Position numbers and translations under genes: made by a program
Shown here: one piece after another, positions 1 to 5,148 of the stretch
Numbering within the stretch: position 1 is the first letter of the stretch
Layout of the letters: each line of letters opens with the position of its first letter
Notes under the pieces: generated by a model
What the model was told of the DNA's origin: nothing
Seen by the model: only the letters and a program-made list of their open reading frames with translations
Databases searched by the model: none
From: an uncultured Clostridia bacterium
GTDB lineage: Bacteria > Bacillota > Clostridia > Christensenellales > Borkfalkiaceae
Length of the DNA: 8,973 bases
Assembly (NCBI GenBank): GCA_947627125.1
Contig: CANQUY010000071.1
Location: 1-8,973 of the forward strand
Reading direction: 5' to 3'

Positions 1-305
1 CTTCGGTACTGCCCCCGTAGACTGCGTTCATACTCCCCTTCTCAGCATGACGCCGCCACCCAGCCCCGCGTCATTCTGAGAAACGGAACAAGAACGAAGT
101 CCGAGGAACTAACCCGAAGAATCTCGCGGGGGCATACGGACACTTTGCGGCGAGATGCTTCGGTACTGCCCCCGTAGACTGCGTTCATACTCCCCTTCTC
201 AGCATGACGCCGCCACCCACGGGGCAGCCACACACCATGCGGCGAGATGCTTCGGTTCAACCCCCGTAAACTGCGTTCATACTCCCCTTCTCAGCATGAC
301 GCCGC
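1..305. repeat. Cluster of palindromic repeat units (types A and B)
   Basis: Four units of one hairpin family lie here: A-type 1-55 (cut by the window edge), B-type 66-129, A-type 147-213 and A-type 239-305. A-type units carry GCGGCGAGATGCTTC at one end and CTCAGCATGACGCCGC at the other. B-type units carry CCGCGTCATTCTGAG and GAAGAATCTCGCGG. The 66-213 stretch is a head-to-head B/A composite of the kind seen again at 1823, 3231, 7601 and 7800. Short open frames cross these units, but they only translate the repeat, so no gene is called. Confidence 0.9.
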
Positions 306-438
306 CCGCCCCGTGCCGTGACAAAGGGGGCGTCGTTCTAAATATGCCCCGCCGAAATTTTTAATTTTTAATTTTAAATTTTCTACGCTTTTTGGGTAAA
401 ATTGAAATACCAAATCACGGGAGGTAAGCAGAACGGAA

Positions 439-1275
439 CTGACGATCACCGAAAAAATCATCGAAGATTTTCGGACACACCTCAAAAGCGAGGAAAAGAG
501 CAAAAACACCGTGGAGAAATATCTGCGGGACGTGCGTGCGTTTGCGGAGTTCGCAAAGGGCACAGAGATCACAAAAATCACCGTCATCGGCTACAAGGAA
601 CAGCTTCTCACGAACGGTTTCGCCGTCCGCAGCGTCAATTCGGTATTGGCAAGCCTCAACAGCTTGTTCTCCTTTTTGGGCAGACACGATTGCAGGGTGA
701 AAACCTTAAAAGTTCAGCGGCAGATCTTTTGCCCCGAAGAAAAGGAGTTGACCAGAGCGGAGTATGAACGCCTCTGCCGCGCAGCGCAAAACAGCCGCAA
801 CGAACGGCTGAACCTCATTCTGCAGACCATCTGCGGAACGGGCATTCGGGTGAGCGAACTCAAGTTCATCACGGCGGAAGCAGTAAAATGCGGCGAGGCG
901 GTCGTTTCCCTCAAGGGCAAGACGCGGTCGGTCTTTCTTGTGAAGTCCCTGCAAAAAAAACTGCTTCGCTATATCGAGAAGCAGAAAATCAAATGCGGAG
1001 CCGTGTTTATCACCCGCACGGGCAAGCCGATGGACCGCACCAACATTTGGCGGGAGATGAAATCCCTGTGCAGGGAGGCAAGGGTCAACCCGCAAAAGGT
1101 GTTCCCCCACAATTTGCGCCACCTGTTTGCACGCGTGTTTTACGGGATCGAAAAGGACATTGCAAAACTCGCAGATATCCTCGGGCACAGCAGTATCGAC
1201 ACGACGAGGATATATATTGTAAGCACGGGCACGGAACACCGCCGCAGAATGGAATCCATGAGGCTGATCCTATAA
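439..1275 (+). CDS. Tyrosine recombinase (Xer/integrase family), probable DNA invertase of the adjacent switch
   Basis: Site-specific recombinase that would act through a covalent phosphotyrosine intermediate. Counting from the GTG at 511, the catalytic set is complete: Arg113 in TGIRVSEL, Lys135/137 in SLKGKTR, His200 and Arg203 in PHNLRH, His226 in LGHSS, and nucleophile Tyr235 (codon 1213-1215). A SAM-like core-binding domain precedes the catalytic domain. The first standard start is GTG 511, but the frame is convincingly coding upstream (KIIEDFRTHLKSEEK, the first helix of the core-binding domain) and the Shine-Dalgarno GGGAGGT lies at 419-425. I therefore place the start at CTG 439, giving 278 residues. 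An in-frame stop lies at 403-405 and no ATG, GTG or TTG occurs between it and 511. A weak -10 (TAAAAT, 397-402) could be its promoter. The stop is 26 nt before one 24-bp inverted repeat (1302-1325), which suggests that repeat is its substrate. Function is certain at family level; the target site is inferred. Confidence 0.93.
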   Translation: MTITEKIIEDFRTHLKSEEKSKNTVEKYLRDVRAFAEFAKGTEITKITVIGYKEQLLTNGFAVRSVNSVLASLNSLFSFLGRHDCRVKTLKVQRQIFCPEEKELTRAEYERLCRAAQNSRNERLNLILQTICGTGIRVSELKFITAEAVKCGEAVVSLKGKTRSVFLVKSLQKKLLRYIEKQKIKCGAVFITRTGKPMDRTNIWREMKSLCREARVNPQKVFPHNLRHLFARVFYGIEKDIAKLADILGHSSIDTTRIYIVSTGTEHRRRMESMRLIL

Positions 1276-1301
1276 AAAAATGCCGCCGAAAACCTCGACA
1301 G

Positions 1302-1325
1302 CGACATAATCCGCATTATGTTGCA
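1302..1325 (+). repeat. Left inverted repeat (recombination site IRL)
   Basis: This is identical to the reverse complement of 2248-2271 over all 24 bases. It contains its own dyad, ACATAAT-CCGC-ATTATGT (1304-1321). Two 7-bp recombinase-type arms surround an asymmetric 4-bp centre, as expected for a tyrosine-recombinase core site. The matching bases at 1301 and 1324 lengthen the arms imperfectly. Confidence 0.85.
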
Positions 1326-1380
1326 GAATGGGGTAAAAAATTCAGCCGCCCTCTCCGCAACAGTACATATTGTAACATTT

Positions 1381-1409
1381 TTTATATCACAATTTTTTGT
1401 ATTCGTCAA
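1381..1409 (-). promoter_or_regulatory. Sigma-A-type promoter inside the invertible segment, facing left
   Basis: Read on the minus strand: TTGACG (1409-1404), a spacer of exactly 17 nt (1403-1387), then TATAAA (1386-1381). The start point would be near 1374, beside a small dyad TACA-TAT-TGTA (1364-1374) that could be an operator. As sequenced it fires leftward across the left inverted repeat into the 3' end of the recombinase, antisense to it. After inversion it would drive the operon starting at 2306, with a leader of about 107 nt. This is the best promoter match I found in the segment. Confidence 0.75.
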
Positions 1410-1584
1410 GTATTCAATCGCAGAAAATTGCAGATTTTAACAATTCTTGACAAGTTTGCCGAAAAATTTGTTGAAATTAACAAAAATGGAGCAGTACAAA
1501 TCAGCCTTTTGGGAGAAACAACTCAAAAGACCTGCATTATTGTGCTTTTTTTGAAGGAATGCGGCCGAATTTCCGCAGGAGCCC

Positions 1585-1616
1585 TCATTCCGAGCCCCGC
1601 AAGGGGCGAGAGGATC
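1585..1616 (+). repeat. Short hairpin repeat unit (GAG...GAG/GGATC variant)
   Basis: Starts TCATTCCGAG and ends GAGAGGATC, with an inner hairpin GCCCC-GCA-A-GGGGC. It resembles the units beginning CATCCCGAG at 7552 and 7751 and belongs to the same general family as the A and B units. Confidence 0.6.
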
Positions 1617-1640
1617 CCGCTTTTAGAACGGAAGTCCGTG

Positions 1641-1888
1641 GCGGCGTCATGCTGAGAACGAGAGTACAACGCAGTCTACGGCGGTCCTACCGAAGCATCT
1701 CGCCGCACAGAGTACGGTAGCCCCGTGGGTGGCGGCGTCATGCTGAGAACGGGAGTACTACGCAGTCTACGAGAGCCGTACCGAAGCATCTCGCCGCACA
1801 GAGTACGGTCGCCCCGTGGGAGGCGGCGTCATGCTGAGAACGAGAGTACAACGCAGTCTACGGAAGCCGTACCGAAGCATCTCGCCGC
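1641..1888 (+). repeat. Three A-type repeat units in tandem, 91-bp period
   Basis: A-type units lie at 1641-1706, 1732-1797 and 1823-1888, each starting GCGGCGTCATGCTGAGAA. They are separated by a conserved 25-bp linker (ACAGAGTACGGT, then GCCCCGTGGG), so the period is exactly 91 bp. The same 91-bp spacing recurs at 3140 and 3231. The third unit is joined to the B unit at 1907 to make a composite. Confidence 0.9.
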
Positions 1889-1906
1889 ATACTTTACGGA
1901 TATTCG

Positions 1907-2072
1907 CCGCGAGATTCTTCGGGTCAAGTCATCGGACTTCGTATTACGTCCGTTTCTCAGAATGACGCGGCGGATCAAGTCATCTGACTTCGTATTACGT
2001 CCGTTTCTCAGAATGACGCGGCGGGTCAAGTCATCGGACTTCGTATTACGTCCGTTTCTCAGAATGACGCGG
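1907..2072 (+). repeat. B-type unit followed by 51-bp tandem partial copies
   Basis: A full reverse-oriented B unit (1907-1970) is followed by two more copies of its 3' 51 bp (1971-2021 and 2022-2072), each ending CTCAGAATGACGCGG. Because 51 is a multiple of three, one reading frame stays open and gives a 17-residue peptide repeat. I do not regard it as a protein, since the frame simply translates the repeat. Confidence 0.88.
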
Positions 2073-2108
2073 CGGGCTCCCGTGCGTATTCCTGCCCCGT
2101 CGTTCCCA

Positions 2109-2188
2109 ATTACGTCACCCTGAGCGTAGTCGAAGGGTCACCGCAGCAAAATAAGGTGATGGTTCGACGGAGCTCACCATGACGTAAT
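2109..2188. repeat. 80-bp composite palindrome of two hairpin units
   Basis: Outer arms ATTACGTCA (2109-2117) and TGACGTAAT (2180-2188) are perfect inverted repeats. Inside are two local hairpins: ACCCT (2117-2121) with AGGGT (2134-2138), and ATGGT (2159-2163) with ACCAT (2176-2180). The arrangement is the same head-to-head pairing used by the A/B composites, with different stem bases. Confidence 0.8.
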
Positions 2189-2247
2189 CAGAACGCCTCC
2201 GTAAAAATACCTACTTCCTCTGTTGCCTGCGGCTCTTCACCTGTATT

Positions 2248-2271
2248 TGCAACATAATGCGGATTATGTCG
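2248..2271 (-). repeat. Right inverted repeat (recombination site IRR)
   Basis: Exact reverse complement of 1302-1325. The inner dyad is ACATAAT-GCGG-ATTATGT (2252-2269). The centre GCGG is the reverse complement of CCGC in the left site, so the two sites face each other, which favours inversion over excision. The Shine-Dalgarno of the first operon gene (2291-2297) and its ATG (2306) lie just outside, so flipping would not alter the coding region. Confidence 0.85.
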
Positions 2272-2305
2272 TTTTTAGCGGCAACGCAGGAAGGAGGAAG
2301 TCCAA

Positions 2306-3154
2306 ATGGGATCGCATAAAAAGGGCGGCGGGCCGTATTCCGGAATGAAAAACGGCGGGCCCTATCGCGGCGTGAAACCAAAACAGCCCAAAAACTCCGC
2401 GTCGCAGAATAACCCTCAAAATATAGAGCCTGAACCGCAGGGCGCAGCGGAGCCGAAGCAAGTCATTGCCGTCGCACCCCAAAGCACAGCCCCCGCGCCT
2501 CAAAACAATCAACCCACACCTCAAAATAATCAACCTGCGCCGCAGGGCAATGAGCCCGCCCAATCGCCCAAACAACGTTTCTTCAACATTTATAATATCA
2601 TCGGGCTCGTCCTCTGCATTCTGCTGCTGCCGGGCTTCATCATCTCCGCAACGCTGCTCGTCAGTTCGTGGATCCACCCCGATCTCCCGCCGAGCTTCTT
2701 CGGCCTAACGCCTTTGATGGTGGAAACGGGCAGTATGTCCCCCGTGTTTGACGAGGACGACCTCGTTCTCATTCAGAACTCCGCCGACGACGCCTCTTAC
2801 AGCGTGGGCGATATCATCTGTTTCCGCAGCGGAAATGCCTATGTGACCCACCGCATCAAGGAGATCGAAACGGACGAGAACGGAAACACCATCTATATTA
2901 CGCAGGGGGACGCCAACAATGCCCCCGACACGGGCTCGGTGCGTCCCGATCAGATCCTCGGCGTGTTCAAGACGCGTCTGAAGGGCATGGGCGGAGTGTT
3001 TGTGTTCATCCAAACACCGGGCGGCATGATCGTGTGCGTAATGCTGCCCATAATTCTTGTGCTCCTGCTCTTCTTCGTCCCCCCTCTCCTCGCGGCTCGA
3101 AAGAAGACGGAAAATGACACGGGCGAGAAAGATAATCATGCGGCGTCATGCTGA
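2306..3154 (+). CDS. sipW: SipW-like (ER-type) signal peptidase I with Pro/Gln-rich cytosolic extension
   Basis: Membrane signal peptidase expected to process the TasA-like preproteins encoded downstream. Catalytic Ser143 lies in ETGSMSP, His182 in YVTHRI, and Asp202/Asp208 in QGDANNAPD. A His in place of the usual Lys marks the ER/SipW type. Membrane segments lie at about 98-122 and 233-262. Residues 1-90 are an unusual hydrophilic tail, with GGGPYSG and NGGPYRG near the start and APAPQNNQP-like repeats at about 62-85. Known SipW proteins have only a short N-terminus. The start ATG 2306 follows AAGGAGG (2291-2297) with 8-nt spacing. The last five residues (HAASC) and the TGA come from an intergenic repeat that begins at 3140, so the natural C-terminus may have been changed by repeat insertion. 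It is first in the operon and lies just outside the right inverted repeat, so it is likely under control of the invertible promoter. Confidence 0.92.
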   Translation: MGSHKKGGGPYSGMKNGGPYRGVKPKQPKNSASQNNPQNIEPEPQGAAEPKQVIAVAPQSTAPAPQNNQPTPQNNQPAPQGNEPAQSPKQRFFNIYNIIGLVLCILLLPGFIISATLLVSSWIHPDLPPSFFGLTPLMVETGSMSPVFDEDDLVLIQNSADDASYSVGDIICFRSGNAYVTHRIKEIETDENGNTIYITQGDANNAPDTGSVRPDQILGVFKTRLKGMGGVFVFIQTPGGMIVCVMLPIILVLLLFFVPPLLAARKKTENDTGEKDNHAASC

Positions 3155-3428
3155 GAATGCGAGTAATACGCAGTCTACGGAAGCCGTACCGAAGCATCTC
3201 GCCGCATAGAGTACGGTCGCCCCGTGGGTGGCGGCGTCATGCTGAGAACGGAAGTACTACGCAGTCTACGGCGGTCCTACCGAAGCATCTCGCCGCATAC
3301 TTTACGGATATTCGCCGCGAGATTCTTCGGATCAAGTCATCTGACTTCGTATTACGTCCGTTTCTCAGAATGACGCGGCGGGTCAAGTCCCGTCCTCTCG
3401 TCCTTCTCCCGTTCTCAGAATGACGCGG
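3140..3428 (+). repeat. Repeat cluster between the peptidase gene and the first TasA-like gene
   Basis: A-type units lie at 3140-3205 and 3231-3296 (91-bp period again). A reverse B unit follows at 3315-3378, then a partial, more diverged B copy at 3379-3428. The 148-bp composite 3231-3378 matches 1823-1970 with about nine differences by eye, in the same orientation. The peptidase gene is thus bracketed by long direct repeats in the sequenced form. The first unit contains the peptidase stop codon. Confidence 0.9.
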
Positions 3429-3482
3429 GGGGATCGCGCCCTTCCCAAATGCTCACCGCATAAAAACCAACTCAGGTTATGA

Positions 3483-3506
3483 CCGAAGTCGGCCACACGG
3501 CTTCGG
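3483..3506 (+). other. Hairpin in the leader of the first TasA-like gene
   Basis: CCGAAGTCG pairs with the final bases of CGGCTTCGG, a 9-bp stem with one G-T pair. It lies 41 nt before the ATG at 3548. No T-tract follows, so it is not a clear terminator. It may stabilise the transcript's 5' side after processing. I see no convincing separate promoter between 3429 and 3547. Confidence 0.4.
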
Positions 3507-3547
3507 GAATGACATACATAAAAACCTATTTTTGGAGGATTTAAAAC

Positions 3548-4189
3548 ATGAACAAGACAAAGAAAAATTTTTTTCTTAAAGTCGCAGGCCTCATGGCGGC
3601 TGTCATGATGCTGACCACCTGCGTCGTCGCGGGAACGATGGCGAAGTACACGAGCACGGGTAACATAACGGGCGGAACAGGTGTTACGGCTGCTAAATGG
3701 TCTGTTAAAGTTGGTGCTGGAGATCAAAATGATATTGCCCAAGCTGGCTTTAATATAAATGATCTCACCTGGAACATTGAGGCGATTGAAAGCACTTCCA
3801 ACGTTACCGATGCTTTTGAACCCGGCAAGATTGCTCCCGGCACTTGGGGCTACGCGGAAATCAATATTGAGAATGCCAGTGAAGTGGCGGCTAAGATCAC
3901 GATTTCTTGCACGTTGCCCACCAGTAGCACCACCGGTTTGACTTTTGCGATTATGGACGAAACGCCCACCAGTGATAATGTCGCACACAACTCCGCTTTG
4001 GCAAGCACAGGTTTCACGCTTGAGAAAGATGGTGGCGATGATACCAAGACCATCTATCTTGCTTACAAGTGGACATACGCGGGCAATGATGAAGAAGATA
4101 CCAAAATTGGTGTAGCGGCATCTACATTCACGTATGCCTCTCTTTCCATCAAGGCAGAGCAGGTCGAGCCCGACAAGACTGCCGACTAA
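3548..4189 (+). CDS. TasA/camelysin-like secreted protein, paralogue 1 (probable fibre subunit)
   Basis: 213-residue exported protein with a SipW-type leader. It has a basic N-terminus (MNKTKKN), a hydrophobic stretch at about 8-29, and the site GTMA|KYTS with predicted cleavage after Ala32. The mature part is predicted beta-rich and shares blocks with the next two genes: AAKWSV (48-53), LTW (73-75), PGTWGYAEI (97-105) followed by IENASEVAAKITI, then LEKDGG, YLAYKW, and a C-terminal SLSIKAEQVE. No cell-wall sorting signal is visible. In Bacilli, SipW-processed TasA/CalY proteins form extracellular fibres; that role is inferred here. GGAGG (3534-3538) lies 9 nt before the ATG. It has its own long intergenic spaces on both sides, with RNA hairpins, as might suit the most abundant subunit. 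The middle is richer in A/T codons than the peptidase genes. Confidence 0.88.
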   Translation: MNKTKKNFFLKVAGLMAAVMMLTTCVVAGTMAKYTSTGNITGGTGVTAAKWSVKVGAGDQNDIAQAGFNINDLTWNIEAIESTSNVTDAFEPGKIAPGTWGYAEINIENASEVAAKITISCTLPTSSTTGLTFAIMDETPTSDNVAHNSALASTGFTLEKDGGDDTKTIYLAYKWTYAGNDEEDTKIGVAASTFTYASLSIKAEQVEPDKTAD

Positions 4190-4195
4190 CCCCTC

Positions 4196-4350
4196 TTCAA
4201 CCGCAAGCAGACGGCCTTAAATGCGTCGCCTGTGGTTGAATCCATCAACTATGGACGGACAGCCTTAGATGTGGCGCTGAGACTGTCTGCTGTGGCTGAA
4301 ACATGAGCCCAACGGTACGGCTTGCCGAGGGCGACTGAGGCAAGCTGTAC
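4196..4350 (+). other. Cluster of RNA hairpins between TasA-like genes 1 and 2
   Basis: TTCAACCGCA (4196-4205) pairs with TGTGGTTGAA (4231-4240). A second hairpin pairs GGACAG (about 4257-4263) with CTGTCT (about 4283-4288). A third, strong one pairs GTACGGCTTGCC (4315-4326) with GGCAAGCTGTAC (4339-4350). The first two share GCCTTA(A/G)ATG and TGTGG(T/C)TGAA, so they may be diverged duplicates. No T-tract follows any of them, so processing, stabilisation or attenuation is more likely than simple termination. No gene is visible in 4190-4401. Confidence 0.6.
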
Positions 4351-4401
4351 CTATCAAGGCTTAACAAACAACAAAGTCAAACAGACGGGAGGTCATGGCT
4401 G

Positions 4402-5148
4402 ATGATCAAAAAAATCAAATACGGCTTGATAAAAGCCGCCGGTCTTATGCTGGCTGTCATGACGCTGGCCGCCTGCGTCATCTCAGGCACACTCGCGAAA
4501 TATCGCTCCTCCGCTACCTTCCATGCCTCCCTCACCGTGGCAACATGGAGGTTTGAAATCAACGAAGATTCAACACAGCCTTTTCCTGTTTCAACGGAAA
4601 TATCAATTAGCTCTCTTAAGTGGGAGGTCAAACCGACGGAAGGCATATCGGCTCTGCCGAATGAAAACACCATCGCGCCCGGCACTTGGGGCTATGCGGA
4701 AATCAAGATCGAGAATGTTGGCGACGTGGACGCCGTAGTTACAGTTTCGATCGAAAATCTCAAATTTCCCACCCAAGACGACCACGGGAATCAAGTTGCA
4801 GATTTAAATAATAGACTGACCTTTGCGCTCATGAAAACGCCGCCCGATAACGAGAGCAAAATAGTAGATCAATCTACGGAACAGCCGTACTCAGACACGC
4901 TTGTGAGAAGCGGCAAAAGCGGGACGAATTCCCTGACCTGCTACCTCGTCTACAAGTGGGAATTCGGCACAATAGACGACGGAGTGAATGATAATAAGTT
5001 TCAAGGAAATACTTTCGACTTCGGCGCTTTCACCATCACCGCAAAGCAGGTGGAACCGAAAAAGTTGGCATTCTCTCAGCCCATACCGACGGATCCGACA
5101 TTCCGTCCAACAGCAAAAATCGATCGGGAGGTTATGACCGATGAATAA
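4402..5148 (+). CDS. TasA/camelysin-like secreted protein, paralogue 2
   Basis: 248 residues. The leader has the same geometry as paralogue 1: Cys25, GTLA|KYRS and predicted cleavage after Ala32. Shared blocks are VATWRFEI (46-53), LKWEV (72-76), PGTWGYAEI (93-101) with KIENVGDVDAVVTVSI, a YLVYKWEF block, and the end FGAFTITAKQVEP. A longer tail (about 20 residues, SQPIPTDPTFRPTAK) follows the last beta-block and is absent from the other two. GGGAGG (4387-4392) lies 9 nt before the ATG at 4402. The ATG at 4395 is in another frame and gives no leader. The 3' end overlaps the next gene by 8 nt and contains its ribosome-binding site, so translation is probably coupled. LAAC at 22-25 resembles a lipobox, but the SipW-type site fits the family better. 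Confidence 0.88.
   Translation: MIKKIKYGLIKAAGLMLAVMTLAACVISGTLAKYRSSATFHASLTVATWRFEINEDSTQPFPVSTEISISSLKWEVKPTEGISALPNENTIAPGTWGYAEIKIENVGDVDAVVTVSIENLKFPTQDDHGNQVADLNNRLTFALMKTPPDNESKIVDQSTEQPYSDTLVRSGKSGTNSLTCYLVYKWEFGTIDDGVNDNKFQGNTFDFGAFTITAKQVEPKKLAFSQPIPTDPTFRPTAKIDREVMTDE

Larger units (their letters stand above)
1302..2271. mobile_element. Putative invertible promoter segment (phase-variation switch)
   Basis: Perfect 24-bp inverted repeats at 1302-1325 and 2248-2271 bound a 922-bp interior. A tyrosine recombinase gene ends 26 nt to the left, and a surface-protein operon starts 34 nt to the right. The interior holds no credible gene: an AT-rich part (1326-1560) with an outward promoter, then repeat units (1585-2188). 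It also has 2189-2247, in which I see only weak promoter-like matches. Inversion maps position p to 3573-p. The -35 box would move to 2164-2169, the -10 box to 2187-2192 and the start point to about 2199, pointing into the operon. This is the layout of known recombinase-driven promoter switches in Clostridia and Bacteroides. Inversion itself is inferred from the layout. Confidence 0.85.

Noticed and set aside
1447..1476. TTGACA at 1447-1452 as a rightward promoter in the invertible segment
   Set aside because: No acceptable -10 box lies 16-18 nt downstream (GTTGAA/TTGAAA).
888..1655. Open frame overlapping the recombinase in another frame
   Set aside because: It is a shadow of the recombinase followed by non-coding DNA and a repeat; the overlapping frame carries all catalytic motifs.
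1641..1888. Possible CRISPR array because of regular spacing
   Set aside because: The spacers are conserved rather than unique, units are about 66 bp and palindromic, and no cas genes are present.
1725..2123. Open frame of 132 codons with a perfect 17-residue repeat (KSSDFVLRPFLRMTR)
   Set aside because: It is the translation of the 91-bp and 51-bp DNA repeats; no Shine-Dalgarno, and the frame exists only because 51 is divisible by three.
2163..2190. TTCGAC / TAATCA as a promoter driving the operon in the current orientation
   Set aside because: Poor match at both boxes, and both lie inside a palindromic repeat; it cannot be excluded as weak basal activity.
439..2271. Recombinase as the integrase of a prophage or integrative element
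   Set aside because: No phage, conjugation or excisionase genes and no tRNA attachment site are in view, while a matched pair of inverted sites lies next to it.
3006..3197. Minus-strand open frames across the repeats and the peptidase gene
   Set aside because: They have no start signals and only translate the reverse of the repeat or of a gene with intact catalytic motifs.
4395..4401. ATG 4395 as start of paralogue 2
   Set aside because: It is out of frame with the leader and gives no signal sequence; ATG 4402 has the right frame and spacing.
4465..4480. Lipobox-like LAAC in paralogue 2, suggesting a lipoprotein
   Set aside because: The Cys is shared with paralogues 1 and 3, where the lipobox is poor, and a SipW-type site follows at the expected distance.
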